Assembly: GCA_024276015.1 (NCBI GenBank)
Contig: JAJRXZ010000038.1
Span: 1-46,604, forward strand
Direction of reading: 5' to 3'
Source of the DNA: Spirochaetota bacterium
GTDB taxonomy: Bacteria > Spirochaetota > UBA4802 > UBA5550
Length of the DNA: 46,604 nucleotides
Each line of letters starts with the position of its first letter. Within the stretch, counting starts at the first letter, position 1. The position numbers and the translations under genes are program-made. Positions 27,404 to 35,843 of this stretch are shown here, piece after piece. Under the pieces are notes generated by a model. The model saw nothing but the letters and a program-made list of their open reading frames with translations. It did no database searches and was not told the origin of the DNA.

Positions 27404-29368
27404 ATGCCCGGAAGCAAAACCGGTGACAAAAAAACGGTTCTCTTTCTCTGTAAATGCAGCTCCAATATCAGCAATATTGTTGATTTTGAGGAAATAAAAA
27501 GATGGGCCGGGGAAAAAGGAGACACCAATATCGCAGCTGTCAGCAACCTCTTGTGCGCTCCGGACGGGAAAAAATTTTTCTCGGAGGTTATAAAGAAGAA
27601 GAATGTTAATAATATTATAATTGCCGCTTGTTCCCCGAAACTTCATGAAAAGACTTTTCAGGATATTGCAGAAAAAAATAATATTAATATGAGCAGAGTC
27701 CGCATGGCAAATATCCGGGAACAGTGCGCCTGGGTTACTGCCGATAAAAATGAAGCAACGGAAAAGGCTAAATCTTTGATCAATGCCGCAATAAAACGCT
27801 CCTTTCTTTCGGAAGATCTGAAAAGAAGAACAATGAAAGCCTATTCCGACGTTCTGATAATAGGGGGCGGAATTGCCGGAATTGAAACGGCAAGGACCAT
27901 AAGCAAAACGGGCAGAAAAGTGTATATTGTTGAAAAAAATATAACCATTGGCGGGTCCGTTATGAAAACCGAAGACCTTGCGCCCTCTATGGAATGTTCT
28001 CCCTGCCTTATGGCGCCTATTCTGTCCGATGTGAGAGATGACCCCAATATTGAAGTTTTAGCCAATGCTGAAATTACCAATATACTTGGCTTTTTTGGAA
28101 ATTTTAATGTAACTATCAAGGAGAAGCCCCGTTACGTTGAAGACAACTGCATAGCATGCGAAGAATGCTTTAAAGTCTGTCCCGTATCGGTAAAAAATGA
28201 ATTTCACTACTCTCTCGGAGAACGGAAAGCAATATACACTCTCTTTCCGGGGGCTGTTCCGGCTTCGGCAGTTATTGATAAAAATATATGCAAACACTTT
28301 ACAGATAATTCATGTGATAAATGCGTGTCGGTCTGCCCATTCGGGTCAATCAATTTTGACCAGGAAGAAAAAACAACTGCCATTAATGCAGGTTCCATAG
28401 TCATAAGCACAGGGTTTAAACCGGGCGACTTGGCAGGCTTTCCGGAACTTGGCCACAAATCCATTAATGATGTATATACTACTTATGAGCTTGAGAGTCT
28501 TTTATCCACAAACGGACCCACAGGGGGAAAGCTCAAACCCGACGATGAAAAAATTCCCGCTTCAGCCGCAATTATTCACTGCGCCGGTTCCATGGACAGC
28601 AGAGGAATACCTTACTGCAGCAGTATCTGCTGTACCCATGCAGTCAAGGCAGGGGAAATGCTCGGGAAAGTATATCCTGCCATAAGGGTTTTTAATATTC
28701 ACAATGATCTTGTTTTCACCGATCCCGAGGAACATCAGTTTTATAAAAAGCAGAAAGCAAAGGGAACAACCTTTATTAAATGTTTCGACCTGTCTTCAAT
28801 AAAAATTACAAAAACACCCGACGATGAAAAGATAAAAATTTCCGGTTATGGCTTTGAACCCATCTCTGTGGATATTGCTGTTCTGGCAACAGGTTTTAAA
28901 CCTGCCGACGATTTTAAGGAACTTGCAAAAATAATGGACCTGGCTCTTGATAAAAACGGATTCTTCCGCCCGGGCCACCGGATATTACACACAACCGCTT
29001 CGGAACAGGACGGCATATATTCAGCCGGATGCGCATCAAAACCGGTCAATGCCGCAGCTGCATGTACGCAGGCTCAGGCCGTTGCAGGAGATATTATGAG
29101 CAGGCTGATACCGGGACGTGAAATAGAACTTGAAATTTTCACTTCTTTTATTGATGAAGAAAAATGCGCAGGCTGTAAAATGTGCATACCCGCATGTCCC
29201 TTTAAATCGATCTATTACGATCCCGAGAGAAAGATCAGTATTATAAATGAAGCCCTGTGCCGGGGCTGCGGAACCTGCACGGCTGCCTGCCCTTCCGGAT
29301 CAATTTTTGCCAGACACTATACTGACAATGAAATAAATGCTGAAATAGAAGGGATACTCCATGGCTGA
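27404..29368 (+). CDS. hdrA: HdrA-like FAD/iron-sulfur electron-bifurcating subunit
   Basis: 654 residues, the length of methanogen-type HdrA. HdrA carries the FAD that splits electron pairs between a low- and a high-potential acceptor. The N-terminal cysteine domain (LFLCKCSSNI, LLCAPDG, ACSPKLHEKTF, IREQCAWV) is followed by the FAD site VLIIGGGIAGIETARTISKTGRKVYIVEK. SMECSPCLMAP follows and matches the HdrA cysteine pair (Cys here, no Sec). An inserted ferredoxin-like part (CIACEECFKVCP and CDKCVSVCP) comes next. The C-terminus ends with two [4Fe-4S] sites (CAGCKMCIPACP and CRGCGTCTAACP). GGGAG lies before the ATG, and the end overlaps mvhD by eight bases. Confidence 0.93.
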   Translation: MPGSKTGDKKTVLFLCKCSSNISNIVDFEEIKRWAGEKGDTNIAAVSNLLCAPDGKKFFSEVIKKKNVNNIIIAACSPKLHEKTFQDIAEKNNINMSRVRMANIREQCAWVTADKNEATEKAKSLINAAIKRSFLSEDLKRRTMKAYSDVLIIGGGIAGIETARTISKTGRKVYIVEKNITIGGSVMKTEDLAPSMECSPCLMAPILSDVRDDPNIEVLANAEITNILGFFGNFNVTIKEKPRYVEDNCIACEECFKVCPVSVKNEFHYSLGERKAIYTLFPGAVPASAVIDKNICKHFTDNSCDKCVSVCPFGSINFDQEEKTTAINAGSIVISTGFKPGDLAGFPELGHKSINDVYTTYELESLLSTNGPTGGKLKPDDEKIPASAAIIHCAGSMDSRGIPYCSSICCTHAVKAGEMLGKVYPAIRVFNIHNDLVFTDPEEHQFYKKQKAKGTTFIKCFDLSSIKITKTPDDEKIKISGYGFEPISVDIAVLATGFKPADDFKELAKIMDLALDKNGFFRPGHRILHTTASEQDGIYSAGCASKPVNAAAACTQAQAVAGDIMSRLIPGREIELEIFTSFIDEEKCAGCKMCIPACPFKSIYYDPERKISIINEALCRGCGTCTAACPSGSIFARHYTDNEINAEIEGILHG

Positions 29369-29795
29369 TTTCAAACCGAAAATCGTAGCTTTTCTATGCA
29401 ACTGGTGTTCCTATGAGGGCGCAGATAAAGCGGGCGGACAAAAGCTGAACTATTATGCCGGAATTAAAATTATCCGTGTCATGTGCAGCGGCAGGGTTGA
29501 CCCCTATTTCGTTCTGAAAGCATTCCGTGAAGGCGCAGACGGAGTAATGGTGCTGGGATGCCATCCGGGTGATTGCCACTATAGAAAAGGAAATATCAGC
29601 GCTCTTAAGAGAATGAGGCTCCTTGAGAAAATGATAGTTCAGTTCGGGGTTGAAAGGGAAAGATTTATGCTGGATTGGATCTCTGCGGGAGAATCGGAAA
29701 AATTCCAAAAAACAGCGGAAAAAATGACATCCCGGATCCTGAATCTGGGACCCTTAAAACTGGAAGGATATGTAAAAAGGAAGGCAGCTCAATGA
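29361..29795 (+). CDS. mvhD: MvhD-type [2Fe-2S] electron-transfer subunit
   Basis: 144 residues. MvhD links the hydrogenase to HdrA. The family pattern is complete: IVAFLCNWCSYEGADKAGG, then IIRVMCSGRVDPYFVLKAF, then GADGVMVLGCHPGDCHYRKGN. All five family cysteines are cysteine codons; in some methanogen homologues one is selenocysteine. The start overlaps hdrA and the stop overlaps the mvhG start (ATGA), so hdrA-mvhD-mvhG are translationally coupled. Confidence 0.95.
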   Translation: MADFKPKIVAFLCNWCSYEGADKAGGQKLNYYAGIKIIRVMCSGRVDPYFVLKAFREGADGVMVLGCHPGDCHYRKGNISALKRMRLLEKMIVQFGVERERFMLDWISAGESEKFQKTAEKMTSRILNLGPLKLEGYVKRKAAQ

Positions 29796-30760
29796 CAAAA
29801 CCAAAAATTGCCATAAGCTGGAATTCATCCTGCGGCGGATGCGACGAAAGCATTGTTGATATTGAAGACAAAATTCTTGATATTGCTGCAAAAGTTGAAT
29901 TTGTATTGTGGCCCTGCGCAATGGACTTTAAATATGACCATGTAAGAGCGCTGCCCGACGGAGACATTACAGTATCTCTTATAAACGGCGGAATTCAGAA
30001 TTCCCATCAGGAAGAGATCGCCAGACTTATCAGAAAAAAATCCAAGACCGTTGTTGCCTTTGGAGCCTGCGCATGGCTCGGAGGAGTACCTTCCCTGATA
30101 AACTTAAAAAATAAGGAGGAGCTATTCAAATCGAGCTATCTTGAATCTATTTCAGTTGAAAATCCCCGGAAAACGCTGCCTGCAATAAAATCGAAAGTGG
30201 ATAACTGCACTCTTACATTGCCGGAAATTTACGACACTCTTTACAAACTGGACGATATAATCGGCGTAGATTACTATTTGCCCGGCTGCCCTCCCACAGC
30301 CGATCTTATTACTGATCTCTTCTTAAAACTCATAGAGGGCGGCCTGCCGGAAAAAGGAGCTGTCCTTGCTCCTGCAAGGTCACTGTGCATATCATGCCCC
30401 AGAAATGAAACCAAACCGGACAACTTTGAGATTGATGAAATAAAGAGAATTCATGAGATCATAGCTGATCCGGAAAAATGTTTCCTTGTTCAGAATCTAT
30501 TATGTATGGGGCCTTCCACAAGAGACGGATGCGGCTGCTCATGCATTAAAGGCAATATGCCATGTACAGGATGTTTCGGTCCCGCGGACAAATCGGACCA
30601 AGGAGCAAAAATGATCGGAACTCTGGGAAGCATACTGAAGGGCAGCACCGAATCCGAAGCTGACAGAGTGATCGACGGAATTGCGGATCCTGCAGGCACC
30701 TTTTACAGATATTCAACCGCAGCATCCATGCTGGGAAGAAAGAGAAAAGAGGACCGATAA
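29792..30760 (+). CDS. mvhG: Mvh-type (F420-non-reducing) [NiFe] hydrogenase small subunit
   Basis: 322 residues from the ATG at 29792, which overlaps the mvhD stop and begins MTKPKIAISWNSSCGGCDESIVDIED. A longer in-frame start at 29675 would run through mvhD and is rejected. Proximal cluster ligands are in SSCGGCDES, GACAWLGGVPS and YYLPGCPPTADLI. A ferredoxin-like C-terminal part follows (CISCPRNE, CFLVQNLLCMGPSTRDGCGCSC, MPCTGCFGP). No signal peptide is present, so the enzyme is cytoplasmic. It hands electrons to MvhD and HdrA. Confidence 0.94.
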   Translation: MTKPKIAISWNSSCGGCDESIVDIEDKILDIAAKVEFVLWPCAMDFKYDHVRALPDGDITVSLINGGIQNSHQEEIARLIRKKSKTVVAFGACAWLGGVPSLINLKNKEELFKSSYLESISVENPRKTLPAIKSKVDNCTLTLPEIYDTLYKLDDIIGVDYYLPGCPPTADLITDLFLKLIEGGLPEKGAVLAPARSLCISCPRNETKPDNFEIDEIKRIHEIIADPEKCFLVQNLLCMGPSTRDGCGCSCIKGNMPCTGCFGPADKSDQGAKMIGTLGSILKGSTESEADRVIDGIADPAGTFYRYSTAASMLGRKRKEDR

Positions 30761-30762
30761 AA

Positions 30763-32247
30763 ATGGGGAAAACCATAACAATTGACCCGATAACAAGGCT
30801 GGAGGGGCACGGTAAGATCGATATTTTTCTTAACGACGACGGTAATGTGGAAAGAGCTTTTCTATCCGTACCTGAATTAAGAGGATTTGAAAAATTTGCC
30901 GAAGGCAGACCGGCTGAAGAGATGCCTCAAATAACATCGCGGATCTGCGGCGTATGCCCCGGGGCGCATCATATGGCCTCAACAAAAGCCCTTGATTCTC
31001 TCTACGGAGCAGATCCTCCTCCTGCTGCAAGAGCGATCAGGGAGATATATTATAATCTTCATTTTTTTGAAGACCATGTCCTTCATTTTTATATACTGGC
31101 CGGTCCCGATTTCATAGTAGGTCCCGATGCTCCAAAAGAATCGAGAAACATTCTCGGAGTTGTGGATAAACTGGGCGTTGAAACCGGCAAAAAAGTAATA
31201 GATATAAGAAAAAAAGCAAGAGCCCTTATTTCGGAAATCGCCGGCAAAACAATACATCCTGTTTTAGGGCTCCCGGGCGGAGTGGCAAAAACTCTGACTG
31301 AGGAGACACGCAAAGACCTGAAAAAATTCTCACTTGAAGCAATTGAATTCGCTCAATTTACATTAAAGGCATTTAACGATATTGTGCTGAACAACAGAAA
31401 ATATCTTGATTTAATAGAATCGGATATTTACTATCATGAAAGTTATTATATGGGGATGGTTGATGAAAAGAACCTTGTAAATTTCTATGACGGCGACATA
31501 TCCGTAATAAACCCGTCCGGTGAAGAGATAGAAAGATTCAGGCCTTCGGATTACTTAGATATAATTGCAGAACATGTAGAATCATGGTCATATATTAAAT
31601 ACCCCTACCTTCGCAAAATAGGATGGAAAGGCTTTATTGAAGGCCCGGACAGCGGAATTTACAGAGTTGCCCCTCTGGCAAGACTGAATGTTGCAAAAGG
31701 GATGGCAACTCCTCTTGCTAATGAAGAATACGGATCAATGTATAACAGGCTCGGGGGAAAACCGGTGCATAATACCCTGGCAATACACTGGGCAAGGCTT
31801 ATAGAGATACTTAATTCTGCCGAAAGAATTTCAGCTCTATCAGAAAATCCCCATATAACTTCACCGGAGATCAGGAACATGAATTTTAACACTCCGTCAG
31901 AAGGGATCGGGATTGTTGAGGCTCCGAGAGGCACATTGATACATCATTATAAAACGGACCAAAAGGGAATTATAACAGGATGCAATCTGATCGTTGCATC
32001 TCTTGGGAACTCGGCTGCAATGTGTATTTCAATAGAAAAAGCTGCAAAAAAGCTAATAAATAGTGGAAAAGTTAACGAGGGTGTATTAAATATGGTTGAA
32101 ATGGCATTCAGGGCATACGACCCCTGTCTTGGCTGTGCGACTCACAGTATGCCCGGTAAAATGCCGTTAAAAATATATATCAGAGACCGGAAGGGCAAGG
32201 AAATAACTACTCTGAGTCAGAATTTAACTGAATCCGGGTATACATAA
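30763..32247 (+). CDS. mvhA: Mvh-type (group 3c-like) [NiFe] hydrogenase large subunit
   Basis: 494 residues, starting two bases after the mvhG stop. The active-site ligands are ordinary cysteines in both motifs: SRICGVCPGAHHMAS (L1) and AYDPCLGCATHS (L5). This contrasts with the other large subunit in the window. The N-terminus ITIDPITRLEGHGKIDIFL is typical. Cleavage after the L5 histidine would release a 33-residue tail. With MvhG, MvhD and HdrA it forms a cytoplasmic H2-oxidising or H2-forming complex. The small TusA-like gene follows 50 bases downstream. Confidence 0.96.
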   Translation: MGKTITIDPITRLEGHGKIDIFLNDDGNVERAFLSVPELRGFEKFAEGRPAEEMPQITSRICGVCPGAHHMASTKALDSLYGADPPPAARAIREIYYNLHFFEDHVLHFYILAGPDFIVGPDAPKESRNILGVVDKLGVETGKKVIDIRKKARALISEIAGKTIHPVLGLPGGVAKTLTEETRKDLKKFSLEAIEFAQFTLKAFNDIVLNNRKYLDLIESDIYYHESYYMGMVDEKNLVNFYDGDISVINPSGEEIERFRPSDYLDIIAEHVESWSYIKYPYLRKIGWKGFIEGPDSGIYRVAPLARLNVAKGMATPLANEEYGSMYNRLGGKPVHNTLAIHWARLIEILNSAERISALSENPHITSPEIRNMNFNTPSEGIGIVEAPRGTLIHHYKTDQKGIITGCNLIVASLGNSAAMCISIEKAAKKLINSGKVNEGVLNMVEMAFRAYDPCLGCATHSMPGKMPLKIYIRDRKGKEITTLSQNLTESGYT

Positions 32248-32297
32248 AAAATTTACATTAACAGAATTATAATTATTTGTTATTTTAGGAGGGGAAA

Positions 32298-32516
32298 ATG
32301 GCTGAAATTTTGGATTGCAGGGGTATGAAGTGTCCACAGCCTGTACTAAAAGTTGCTATTAAAGCAAACTCTATTGCTCCGGGATCGACATTGGAAGTAC
32401 ATGCCGATTGTGAATCATTCCCTGATGATATTAAAAAATGGTGTGATAATTCAGGAAAAGTCTTGATCAGCTGCATCGAAAATACGGATCACTTTGTAGC
32501 AACAGTACAGTTTTAA
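32298..32516 (+). CDS. TusA/SirA-family sulfur-carrier-like protein
   Basis: 72 residues with the family signature LDCRGMKCPQPVLKVAIKA; the cysteine of CPQP is the persulfide-carrying residue in TusA proteins. The rest (GSTLEVHADCESFPDDIKKWCDNSG) fits the small alpha/beta fold. TusA relatives move sulfur for tRNA thiolation, molybdenum cofactor or dissimilatory sulfur metabolism, and the YedF branch is linked to selenium genes. Which role applies here is not known. A very strong AGGAGGGG precedes the ATG. It is the last gene of the hypF-mvh cluster, with two hairpins downstream. Confidence 0.9.
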   Translation: MAEILDCRGMKCPQPVLKVAIKANSIAPGSTLEVHADCESFPDDIKKWCDNSGKVLISCIENTDHFVATVQF

Positions 32517-32524
32517 GGCTTAAT

Positions 32525-32570
32525 TATACCGATCATCATGGAAAATTTCCATATTAAATGAATCGGTATA
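32525..32570. repeat. Nested inverted repeat just after the TusA-like gene
   Basis: TATACCGAT (32525-32533) pairs with ATCGGTATA (32562-32570). The interval also contains the palindrome ATGGAAA/TTTCCAT. It begins nine bases after the stop, so it may stabilise the mRNA 3' end or act in termination. There is no T-run directly after it. Confidence 0.4.
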
Positions 32571-32650
32571 TGATCTGGTCAGGATTTTGCCCTTTGTCAA
32601 GGGATAAAATCGACGCTTTTTGACATAAATTAACTCTAAAATATTTTTAT

Positions 32651-32693
32651 AATATCCCTCTTTGAGATAGAGGGATATTACATGCTGTTTTTT
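32651..32693 (+). terminator. Probable transcription terminator of the hypF-mvh cluster
   Basis: A perfect 11-pair stem AATATCCCTCT/AGAGGGATATT (32651-32661 with 32669-32679) and a seven-base loop are followed, after eight bases, by a run of T (32688-32693). The offset T-run makes it a non-ideal Rho-independent terminator. It works in the plus direction for the cluster ending at 32516. Confidence 0.5.
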
Positions 32694-32970
32694 CATTAGA
32701 ATCGATTTATTTCTAAGTAAAGTACATATCTGCTGAAATTCGATCTCTTCATCGGTTGTCCCGGATCTATTGAAGGGGATATTTTTATTGACAAAAAAGC
32801 CATAAAATCAATCTTAATTATTTATTAAAAATCAATATTTTCCCTTTACAATTATCACAGCTCTTTAAACATAGTTTAACTTAAATTTAAGAGTTTCAAA
32901 TCTAAATTGTTTCAAAATAAACTCAAATTGATGAGTAAATAATAAGATCAGAAGACCATGCGAGAAAGAA

Positions 32971-33996
32971 ATGGAAAAGGACAAATTACAACCTGAAGAA
33001 AAAAAGTTCGGTTATTTCGGAACATTCAGAAAAATAGCTCTGATGTTCTTTCTGGGCTTTTCACTGTATATAACAGTATCGGCTATTATGCTTATATTTC
33101 TGACAAAATCTGAAAAAGAGATCAAATTACCCGATGTTGTCGGGAAAAGATTCATTGACGTACACAATAAATTGATAAGGAGCGGAATAAAGCCGGTTTT
33201 AAAATTCAAAGAAGTATTTGAAATGGATGACGGCATAATTCTCAGCCAGCATCCCGGATATGGCAGCATTGTTACCGAAAACAGTAATCTTAAACTTGTA
33301 ATCAGCCGCAGCAAAATAAACATTGAAACGCCGAATTTAGTGGGTATCGAACTGCCGGTTGCTATTAATAAACTGAAAAATCTTCATTCCCACGGCAAAG
33401 CTATTTCTATCAGCTCCGGAATTATATCGTACATCCCCTCGGAAAAAAACGCCGATAATATAGTGATCGGGCAGAATCCCAAGGCAGGAGAGATGATCAC
33501 TCCGGATAGAAAGATCAACCTTCTGGTTTCAACAGGAAATTTAAGATCAGACAACAGAATGCCGGATTTAAGAGGACAGTCAATTGATCTTTGCTATGAC
33601 CTGCTCCTTTCAAAAAATGTCCGCATTGAGGAGGAGATCGTTGAAACATCGAATATTAAAAAAAGCGGCATAATTATTTCTCAGAAACCCGGAAAAGGCA
33701 GCCGGCTTAAAAAAGGAAGTTCCGTTAAACTTAAAATTTATTGGTATCCTGTTAAGGAGCATCCCTATATGGCATACGAAAAAGTGGAATATACCATCCC
33801 TGACGACCAGAAAGCAGGACTTTTTGAAGTATTGATCGAAGATCATGTATCCAAAAGAACAAGATTTTCAGATAATATGAAACCCGGAGAAAAGATCAGT
33901 TTTATTTTTCACAGAGTAGGCAATGCCAAAATCTCCATTATGAATAATAAACAGACCATCAGGATCATGAGTATTGATGTTGAAGAATACAGATAA
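32971..33996 (+). CDS. Membrane-anchored PASTA-domain protein
   Basis: 341 residues. A short cytoplasmic N-terminus precedes one membrane helix (IALMFFLGFSLYITVSAIMLIFL, about 25-48). Three PASTA repeats follow outside (IKLPDVVGKRFIDVHNKLI, ETPNLVGIELPVAINKL, MPDLRGQSIDLCYDLL), each closing with a Q(x)PG-type motif (SQHPGYGS, GQNPKAGE, SQKPGKGS). PASTA modules bind muropeptides or beta-lactam-like ligands in kinases and penicillin-binding proteins. This protein has no kinase or transpeptidase domain, so it may be a wall-sensing or division-related factor. The gene overlaps rpe by 20 bases. Confidence 0.9.
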   Translation: MEKDKLQPEEKKFGYFGTFRKIALMFFLGFSLYITVSAIMLIFLTKSEKEIKLPDVVGKRFIDVHNKLIRSGIKPVLKFKEVFEMDDGIILSQHPGYGSIVTENSNLKLVISRSKINIETPNLVGIELPVAINKLKNLHSHGKAISISSGIISYIPSEKNADNIVIGQNPKAGEMITPDRKINLLVSTGNLRSDNRMPDLRGQSIDLCYDLLLSKNVRIEEEIVETSNIKKSGIIISQKPGKGSRLKKGSSVKLKIYWYPVKEHPYMAYEKVEYTIPDDQKAGLFEVLIEDHVSKRTRFSDNMKPGEKISFIFHRVGNAKISIMNNKQTIRIMSIDVEEYR

Positions 33997-34660
33997 CATA
34001 TCCCTCTCTGTCTCTATAATTGCATCGGACCTATCCCGAACAGGCTATGATGTAAAAGACTTTGATAAGAATATTATCGATTATCTTCATATGGACGTAA
34101 TGGACGGGCACTTTGTGCCTAACCTTACTTTCGGCCCGGGTTATATAAAGAACCTGATGAACAACACCGACATCCCTCTGGATGTGCACCTGATGATAGA
34201 GAAGCCGGAAGACTCAATAGACGAATATATAAAATCAAAACCATGGGGAATTACAATTCATTATGAAAGTACGCGTTTTCCGGTAAGGCTATTAAAGATC
34301 ATAAGAGATGCAGGGATCAAATCGGGTTTATCCATAAATCCGTCAACACCCGTTAATGCAATTGCCGATCTATTGATTTATACCGATCTTGTTCTGATCA
34401 TGTCGGTGGACCCGGGATTTTACGGACAAAAATTTTTGGAAATATCAATCGGCAAGATTGAACAATTAAACTCCTTAAAACAGAAAAATGATTCGGGAAA
34501 TCCGATAATTCAGATTGACGGCGGCATAAACAGAGAAAACATATCCGAAGTTGTAAAAGCCGGAGCTTCCATGGTCGTTGCCGGATCTGCAGTATTTAAG
34601 GAAGGAAATGTAAATAAGAATGTAATGGAATTAAAAAAGATCGCAAATTCCGGTATTTGA
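33977..34660 (+). CDS. rpe: Ribulose-phosphate 3-epimerase
   Basis: About 227 residues, a TIM barrel that interconverts ribulose-5-phosphate and xylulose-5-phosphate in the pentose phosphate pathway. The motifs SVSIIASDLSR, YLHMDVMDGHFVPNLTFGP, PLDVHLMIEKPED, VLIMSVDPGFYGQKF and IQIDGGINRENI hold the metal ligands and catalytic aspartates. ATG at 33977 is chosen; TTG codons directly before (33974) and after (33980) it are also possible. The start lies inside the PASTA gene. RpiB, which acts in the same pathway, is encoded at 44218-44661. Confidence 0.95.
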   Translation: MLKNTDNISLSVSIIASDLSRTGYDVKDFDKNIIDYLHMDVMDGHFVPNLTFGPGYIKNLMNNTDIPLDVHLMIEKPEDSIDEYIKSKPWGITIHYESTRFPVRLLKIIRDAGIKSGLSINPSTPVNAIADLLIYTDLVLIMSVDPGFYGQKFLEISIGKIEQLNSLKQKNDSGNPIIQIDGGINRENISEVVKAGASMVVAGSAVFKEGNVNKNVMELKKIANSGI

Positions 34661-34744
34661 TCACACTTATTTTAAAAAATCCTAATTCCAAAAAAATAAT
34701 TATTGTAACTATTGTAATTAATTTTATCCAAAAGATATTTTATA

Positions 34745-34772
34745 TTGACAAATAGAGTGCTTTAAAAATAAT
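34745..34772 (+). promoter_or_regulatory. Probable sigma-70-type promoter of the rpsP operon
   Basis: TTGACA (34745-34750) and AATAAT (34767-34772) have a 16-base spacer, lying 29 bases before the start codon of rpsP, with AGGAGG between. The consensus match and position before a ribosomal operon make it plausible. Confidence 0.5.
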
Positions 34773-34800
34773 TCACAAATAATTTCAGGAGGTATACACA

Positions 34801-35067
34801 TTGGCGGTTAAAATTCGTTTGAAGAGGGTGGGCACAAAGAAAAAGCCCTTTTACAGAGTGGTAGCAGTTGATTCCAGAAAAAAAAGAGACGGCGTAGTAC
34901 TTGAATGGTTAGGTCAATATCAACCCATTGTCAATGCTGACCAATTCGTAGTTGATGAAGAGAAGACAATAAAATGGTTAAAAGAGGGTGCTCAGCCAAC
35001 AGAAACAATATTGAGACTTCTAAAGAAATCTGGGATCTGGCAAAAATTTCGTTCCGTTAAGTCATAA
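34801..35067 (+). CDS. rpsP: 30S ribosomal protein S16
   Basis: 88 residues, [31 protein letters not shown], the unmistakable start of S16, a small-subunit assembly protein. The start codon is TTG, supported by AGGAGG eight bases upstream and by exact match of the family N-terminus; no ATG fits. It is the first gene of the rpsP-khpA-rimM-trmD-rplS operon, a conserved order. Confidence 0.98.
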   Translation: MAVKIRLKRVGTKKKPFYRVVAVDSRKKRDGVVLEWLGQYQPIVNADQFVVDEEKTIKWLKEGAQPTETILRLLKKSGIWQKFRSVKS

Positions 35068-35076
35068 GGAGGAATA

Positions 35077-35313
35077 ATGGACTACAAAGAACTCGTTATT
35101 TACATGGTAAAATCACTTGTTGATCATCCTGAAGAAGTATCTATAAACGAGATTGAAGGTGAAAAGTCGACAATTCTGGAGCTGAGGGTCCTCAAGGAAG
35201 ATATCGGTAAAGTAATTGGCAAACATGGAAGGATTGCCAGAGCGATCAGAACGATTATTAATGCATCGGCAACAAAAACCGGTAAGCGGGTAGTACTGGA
35301 AATACTTGATTGA
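35077..35313 (+). CDS. khpA: KH-domain RNA-binding protein KhpA
   Basis: 78 residues with the KH core VIGKHGRIARAIRTIINASATKTGKRVVLEI, including the GxxG RNA-binding loop (GKHG). KhpA (YlqC) usually partners KhpB in post-transcriptional control and cell-division effects in Gram-positive bacteria. An AGGAGG site precedes the ATG. Its stop overlaps the rimM TTG start. Confidence 0.96.
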   Translation: MDYKELVIYMVKSLVDHPEEVSINEIEGEKSTILELRVLKEDIGKVIGKHGRIARAIRTIINASATKTGKRVVLEILD

Positions 35314-35843
35314 TAGATGAAAGTCAACTAATTAGAATAGCAGTAATTATTGGCACACATTCCCTGAAGGGCCGATTTAAGATTTACCTTGTTTCTGACA
35401 GCCCTGACCGCTTTAAAATTAATAACTATATTTATTTAAAAGAAGAAAAGGGGTATTCCTACAGGAAAATAACCGAATTTAAACACCGGAAGAACAGAAT
35501 ATATCTATTAAAATTAGACGGTATAGACAGCATCTCCGCGGCGCAAGACTATAAATGTTCCGAATTATTTATAACAAAACTTTACGCTGAAGAGAGCAGA
35601 AAATATTTAGAAGAGGATTCTTATTATTATTACGACATTATCGGCTGCAAAGTATATTTGGGAAAAAAAGAATTTGGCGAGGTAACTGAAATTTTAGAGG
35701 CCGGAGCCGGTGAAATACTTATAATTTCAGACAAATCCGGGAAGAAGATCATGGTGCCCTTTGTTAAATCAATGGTTGATACGGCAAATATCTCAGAAAA
35801 GAGAATTGATATTTATCCGGTTGAGGGATTAATTGATATTTAA
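35310..35843 (+). CDS. rimM: 16S rRNA maturation factor RimM
   Basis: 177 residues. RimM helps assemble the head of the 30S subunit and binds ribosomal protein S19. The N-terminal RimM domain starts IRIAVIIGTHSLKGRFKIYLVSD, and the C-terminal PRC-barrel contains YYYDIIGCKVYLGKKEFGEVTEILEAGAGEILII. The TTG start overlaps the khpA stop (TTGA), and trmD starts inside its 3' end, so translation is coupled on both sides. Confidence 0.95.
   Translation: MIDESQLIRIAVIIGTHSLKGRFKIYLVSDSPDRFKINNYIYLKEEKGYSYRKITEFKHRKNRIYLLKLDGIDSISAAQDYKCSELFITKLYAEESRKYLEEDSYYYYDIIGCKVYLGKKEFGEVTEILEAGAGEILIISDKSGKKIMVPFVKSMVDTANISEKRIDIYPVEGLIDI

Larger units (their letters stand above)
32517..32970. other. 454-base gap after the Mvh cluster
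   Basis: No gene is recognised. It contains two inverted repeats listed separately (32525-32570 and 32651-32679). The AT-rich remainder up to the PASTA gene presumably holds that gene's promoter; I cannot place it with confidence. Confidence 0.5.

Noticed and set aside
29675..29791. Longer N-terminus of mvhG starting at 29675
   Set aside because: It would lie inside mvhD in another frame. The ATG at 29792 gives the conserved start and an ATGA overlap.
30763..32247. A second selenocysteine hydrogenase
   Set aside because: MvhA has normal cysteine codons in both RICGVC and DPCLGC, and no internal TGA.
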